A stretch of 64,000 nt of DNA, from assembly GCA_963682055.1 (NCBI GenBank), contig OY821749.1:5568336-5632335 (forward strand). The letters run 5' to 3'. The stretch comes from Primula veris. Its lineage: Eukaryota > Streptophyta > Magnoliopsida > Ericales > Primulaceae. The notes under the pieces were generated by a model. It was not told where the DNA came from. It worked only from the letters and a program-made list of their open reading frames with translations, and made no database searches. The position numbers and the translations under genes are program-made. Shown in pieces: positions 59,705-64,000 of this stretch (the stretch's first letter is position 1; every line of letters starts with the position of its first letter).

Positions 59705-59850
59705 ATTGACACCACAAAAAATACTAAAATAGACACTTTTATGCAAAAACACTCCAAATAAAGATTTGATTAATGCAAATCTTCACGGTTTCACGACGAG
59801 AAGACAAATATGCGTCTTGTTTTTTTTTCGAGATATATAATTGCATGTAT
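59705..59850. mobile_element. Truncated second copy of the same MITE
   Basis: Repeats the left arm of the 59362-59680 element in direct orientation, including GATTTGATTAATGCAAATCT and GACAAATATGCGTCTTG, and stops in the centre. Confidence 0.7.
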
Positions 59851-59944
59851 TGAATTTTTAAATTTTATCTTGATTTCCAAATTGACACTTGCATGTATTG
59901 CATATATATTGCTAATGAGTGACATTAACTAACTCATGATTGCC

Positions 59945-60195
59945 TATTTGGAACAGTAAACTTATTTGACTGTTTATGTAACAGTTAACTTAACCATCCT
60001 TAGATTATAAAATGCATGGTTAGATGATATTTTTCAATAACTAATTTATTTTTTCTATTTTCAACAAATTAAAATTTGATAAATTAAAAATAAATTGTAC
60101 AACACACTAAAAACTCAAATAAAAATATAGAATCCTAGGAGGTTTATCCTAAACTTAAATATTAAATAATTTTTTATTTTTTTTTATCCATTTAC
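59945..60195 (-). repeat. Dispersed repeat family, inverted copy
   Basis: Reverse-complement match of 28070-28300 across about 230 bp, with shared ends AAACAGTCAAATAAG and ATATTTAAGTTTAGG. Confidence 0.65.
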
Positions 60196-61739
60196 TACTT
60201 TTTTATGTAATTTTATACAAACGAGTTGTGAATGAGTCATATATATTAATTGTTTCCTAGTAATTGTCCAACTCATACACATAGCTACTTTAAGATAGAA
60301 TATTGTTTAGAAATGAGAATTGGTAATAGTACCATTAATGGGTTGGGGGGACTTCTACTGCCTTTTAGTGTGGTACTCCCTCTCACTCACAATATGGAGG
60401 AGGGAATGTGACTTCTCCTTATCACAAAGATATTGGTAGAAAAGTGAAGAATACGGATTGGGTGATTGAACATTTAAGTGCAGAAAAATATGGAAGTGGG
60501 GGATGAATTGCTCCAGTTAAAATAATAATATTAGTTGACACATTTTCCCCCTTTCCTCATAAAGGCTAGTTAATTAAGTAGCACATCTAAAGGTTTTATG
60601 AGGACAAAAAAATGGATGGAGAAGGAAAATGAGAGTACTTCAAATTAAAAATTGTACAGTAACTATTAAGTTGATTTTTTAATATTTAAAATATTGTTTG
60701 AGCATTATCCAAAAAACTAGATAAAAACTCATGCCCCTTTAGTTTTATCAGACGTTTTATTTGTATCACATTCTAGCCTAAAGATGTAAATAGTATAGTT
60801 TTTCTTATTATAGTTATAACGGGCTCGATTAAGTGGGTAATTAGAACAAATTTGTAAGGTCCGATTAGGTAGTGGTGTTATTTATCCTTAAATGAACGAT
60901 AAAACTCATTATCTCTTTGGTGATCATGCATCCGCCGCTTATTACACACCGGGCGGCTCTCCCACCACTATATAATCATTGCAGCCTATTAATAGGAGAA
61001 CTCATGCCATAATAAAATAACAAAAAATACATATTCCTCCACATTTTATCTCTAATATATTTATATAAATTATTATTACAAACCTATCTAAGACTAAGAT
61101 AGCATAGCATTATCTATCCAATACCACGCATATGTCCGAAACCTAGCTCGGTAAAGTCGAGTACTAATTTTTGCTTACCAAAAACATCTTTTAATATTAG
61201 GTATGTATGTTTAATGATGTTGTTTCTATTTACTTTGTATTTTTAACTTTGATTCTCAATGATACTATACATTGATATGCAGTAATTTTTAAACAAAAAA
61301 ATACAAATTGAGGTTTTTGTATAATAAAGTCTAAAAGTATCGATTAAACATTAGATAGTCGATATTTAAAAAAAAAAATGTATTGCTGCTTTTAAATTTT
61401 TCTAGTTTTAGGAGCTTTGAATTTGTTTTCTAAGAATAAAGAAAAATTTGACAAATAAGGTCTATCATAATCTCAAGTTGTCTTATGACCTAACTCAACA
61501 TTTTTTTCCTTTCTTCTTAGAAGAATTTTATTAGGCCGTACCCGGAATACAAGAAAAACAAAATGAAAACAAAAGAAATGCAAAGAATTGGAGAAAATAG
61601 GTTTCTCTCATAGTCTCACCACTACTCACCATGTTTGACAGTTCTAGGGAATCATCATAAAAACAAAAACATTTCTTGGGAAATCATTTTTCGGCCCTCA
61701 ACATCGAGAAAATGAAAATGGTTATTGATATGCCAAGAA
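60196..61739. other. Intergenic, nothing firm
   Basis: Contains CCACTATATAATCATTG near 60964, a weak TATA-like context, but no recognisable coding exon follows. Confidence 0.4.
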
Positions 61740-63180
61740 AAGTGAAATTAAACGTGAGATTTTTTAAAGACTATTTTAAAAAGTGATTTTGTTTTTAAAT
61801 TTACCCTTTTCTCTAAAAAAGTATGACCAATTACCCTTTTTTTCTAAAAAACATGACCAATCCTAAAAAAAGCTCCTAAAGTAAAAAAAAAAAAAAAAAA
61901 ATTCAAAAATAATTGATTCGTTTTGAACAAAATGATTTGTCTCTAAAAAGCTATCTAATTTCATTAATGACATTATTAATATTTTTAAAAAGTGATTTTT
62001 TTTTTCAAAAAAGTTTTTTTTAAGTGACAGATTAGAACAAATTTTTTTATATAAAAAAAGTGACCTATTTCTCGTAATCAATGACTTGTTTTTTCCAATT
62101 ATTCACTAATTTAGAAAGAGTGAAATATTTTATGAAAAAATGACTATTTTAGAAAAGTGATATATTTTAGAAAAAAAGTTACTTACTTTAGAAGCAAGTC
62201 ATGACTTAGATTAGAATATATCACTTATTTTAAAATATGACTTATTTTAGAAAGCAATAATTTTCAATAATCCATTTTTATCTAATAAATCATTTTTTTT
62301 AACAAATAAATGAGTTTTTTTTAATTTTAAAAAATACGTCATTTTTATAAATTAACTTAGTTTTTGTAGAAAATAAGTCACTTCTTTAAAAATCTTTCAC
62401 TTGTTCAAATATCATTCACCTTTCAGAAGTTGGTCAGCTTTCAAACTTTTTAGAAAAATATATGTGAAAATTTTCTAAATAAGCATTTTTTTTTCCTAAA
62501 GTTATGTCATATTTTATAAAATAAGGCACTTTTTAGAGAAAAAAATTAAAGTACATTTTTTTCTTTTATAATTCTCATTAGTCACTTTTTACTAATATAA
62601 GTCACATTAAATCACGTTTTTTTTTTCTAAAACAAGTAACTTTTAAAATAATAGTCACTATTTTTTGAATTTTAGTCATGTTTTATTAAATAAGTCAAAT
62701 TTTAGAAAATAGGTCCTTTTTTTTTTAAATTCGTTTTTTTTGAACAGTCTCGCATCTTTCTAAGAATAAATCACTTTTTAAACATTATTCATTTTTGTGA
62801 ACATAATCACTTTTTTGAATATAAGTCACCTTTTTATCATACACATTTTTTTTTGAAAATAAGTCACTTTTTTATCATACACACTTTTTTTAAATTAAGC
62901 CACTTGCTGCTAAAATATAAGTAACTTTTTTTGAAAAATTGGTTAGTTTTTTTATATTTAGTCACCTTTACAATAATTAGTAATTTCCGTCAAAAATCAG
63001 TCACCTTTTCAAGAACAAGTTGTTTTTTTCTAAACTAAGTGACTTTTTCTATAAAAAAAAATCACTTTTTCTTGAGTAAGACACGTTTTTTCAAATTTGG
63101 CATTTTAATTTACAAGTCACTTAAAAGTTAGTTATTTTCGTGACATATGTCGCTCTTTAAAAATTTGTCACTGAAAATAA
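61740..63180. repeat. Degenerate repeat tract with GTCACTTTTT core
   Basis: More than a dozen diverged copies of a unit like AAATAAGTCACTTTTTT occur at irregular spacing of roughly 25-45 bp, mostly on the plus strand beyond 62300 and as AGTGAC/AAAAAGTGA forms before that. The nearest pair, around 62835-62885, shares CACTTTTTTATCATACACA-like blocks. It may be a decayed minisatellite. Confidence 0.6.
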
Positions 63181-63719
63181 TGTTGGTTTTTGAACGCATG
63201 TTTTGCTAAATGTCCATAATTATGGAAGTAAACATTTTTCTAATTTTTTTTTGGCTTTTTGGTTTTTGCATTTTTGTTTATTATATTTGTATGTCTTCAA
63301 TGTTTTCTTACCTTTTACTTTTCCTTTTCCCTTTTGTTATTTGGCAGTAAAACGGTCGATATTATTTTGTACTATGAATTTTTCTTCAGTTTCCATGATT
63401 TTTAATCCTTTTCTATTTACAGGGGCTTTCAAACACTTGATTTGTTAAGATATCATATTTTGTTTTCAACCGTGCATTTTCTGGATAGCTTGTTTAATTT
63501 ATACATAGATGAATTCAGGAAATTCCTTATTGTAATATCTAATTGTAACTCATGATGACAGGCACTAGTCCACCCTTTTGACATTTCAAAAAAGTCAATG
63601 TTGAAAAGCAAAAATGGCACTCAGGCCACTAAAAAAATAAAAATCTAACAGACTAAATTACCTTTTAATGTATTTTTTTTAAATTAATTTTCAAAAATTT
63701 ATACTCACAAAAATTATTT
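63181..63719. other. Intergenic, nothing recognised
   Basis: A short open frame (63203-63448, plus) has no recognisable product. Confidence 0.4.
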
Positions 63720-64000
63720 CACTTTCTTCAAAATTTTGAATTGAATGAATTTTTTTATAAACTGAAGTTAATGAGATTTTTTTTATTCAGAAATGAATAA
63801 ACTTTTGTTTGCTCTATAATATTGAAATGAATGATCTTTTGTTTGTTTTTTCGAAATGAATCAGCTTTTGCTTGGTCCATTCATTTCAAAATATCGAAGT
63901 GAATAAACTTCTTATTTGTTATTTTGAGTTGAATGATCTTTTGTGTGATTCATTTAATTCAAAATTTTAAATTGAATGAGTTTTAATTATAAAAAAATTA
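63720..64000. repeat. Degenerate repeat with GAAATGAATGATCTTTTGTT-like unit
   Basis: About six diverged units of the kind TGAAATGAATGANCTTTTG, some inverted (CATTCATTTCAAAA). The tract continues past the window edge. Confidence 0.55.

Noticed and set aside
1..64000. CRISPR array, operon or bacterial contamination
   Set aside because: Repeats are irregular or TE-like, genes are split by GT-AG introns, and families are plant-specific.

Overview
The window is nuclear DNA of a flowering plant, most likely a eudicot. The evidence is split genes with short GT-AG introns, plant-specific gene families (a DUF3444 J-protein, a trehalose-6-phosphate phosphatase, an FTSH11-type organellar protease) and a dense cover of plant LTR retrotransposons and MITEs. 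The DNA is very AT-rich by eye (not computed). I cannot name the species.

Only three protein-coding genes are convincing. (1) 6124-8160, plus strand: a 678-residue J-domain/DUF3444 protein with an uninterrupted coding region, probably behind a leader intron. (2) 20700-22996, plus: a trehalose-6-phosphate phosphatase in eight coding exons (347 aa), with a likely promoter and leader exon near 16.4 kb and so a leader intron of about 4.15 kb. (3) 45613-30097, minus: an FTSH11-like AAA/zinc metalloprotease in seventeen exons (745 aa). Every exon of it joins in frame, although intron 12 has been inflated to about 6.5 kb by an antisense Ty1/copia element. The three genes do not form a pathway: proteostasis (J-protein, FtsH) and trehalose-6-phosphate turnover (TPP).

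The rest is repeats. 0.5-3.0 kb holds a tandem TRIM array (three LTRs, two initiator-Met primer sites) and a 1.1-kb solo copia LTR with a 5-bp target duplication. 3.6-3.75 kb holds a near-perfect hairpin beside a 64-bp copy of the start of the J-protein gene. 10-16 kb holds inverted repeats and Stowaway-like MITEs. 23.5-26 kb is a gag-only copia relic between two LTRs. 28-30 kb has an unexplained island of higher GC and a tRNA-like SINE fragment. 45.7-48.4 kb holds several DNA-transposon relics, including a deleted PIF/Harbinger element. 51.8-53.6 kb is a second copy of the 1.1-kb copia LTR fused to a pol fragment. 54.4-57.1 kb is an AT-rich Ty3/gypsy remnant with a tRNA-Asp primer site. 57.7-58.0 kb is a Cassandra solo LTR carrying 5S rRNA-like control boxes. 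59-60 kb holds MITEs, and 61.7-63.2 kb is a degenerate repeat built on a GTCACTTTTT-like core.

The most unusual structure is at 36034-36981, inside the copia element: a Ty3-type LTR plus two further LTR 5' pieces, with two U3 ends facing outward, lies between exact-length 150-bp direct copies of the target. No new gene system was found; the interest is in retrotransposon and gene-fragment rearrangements. All exon boundaries and element ends were read by eye.
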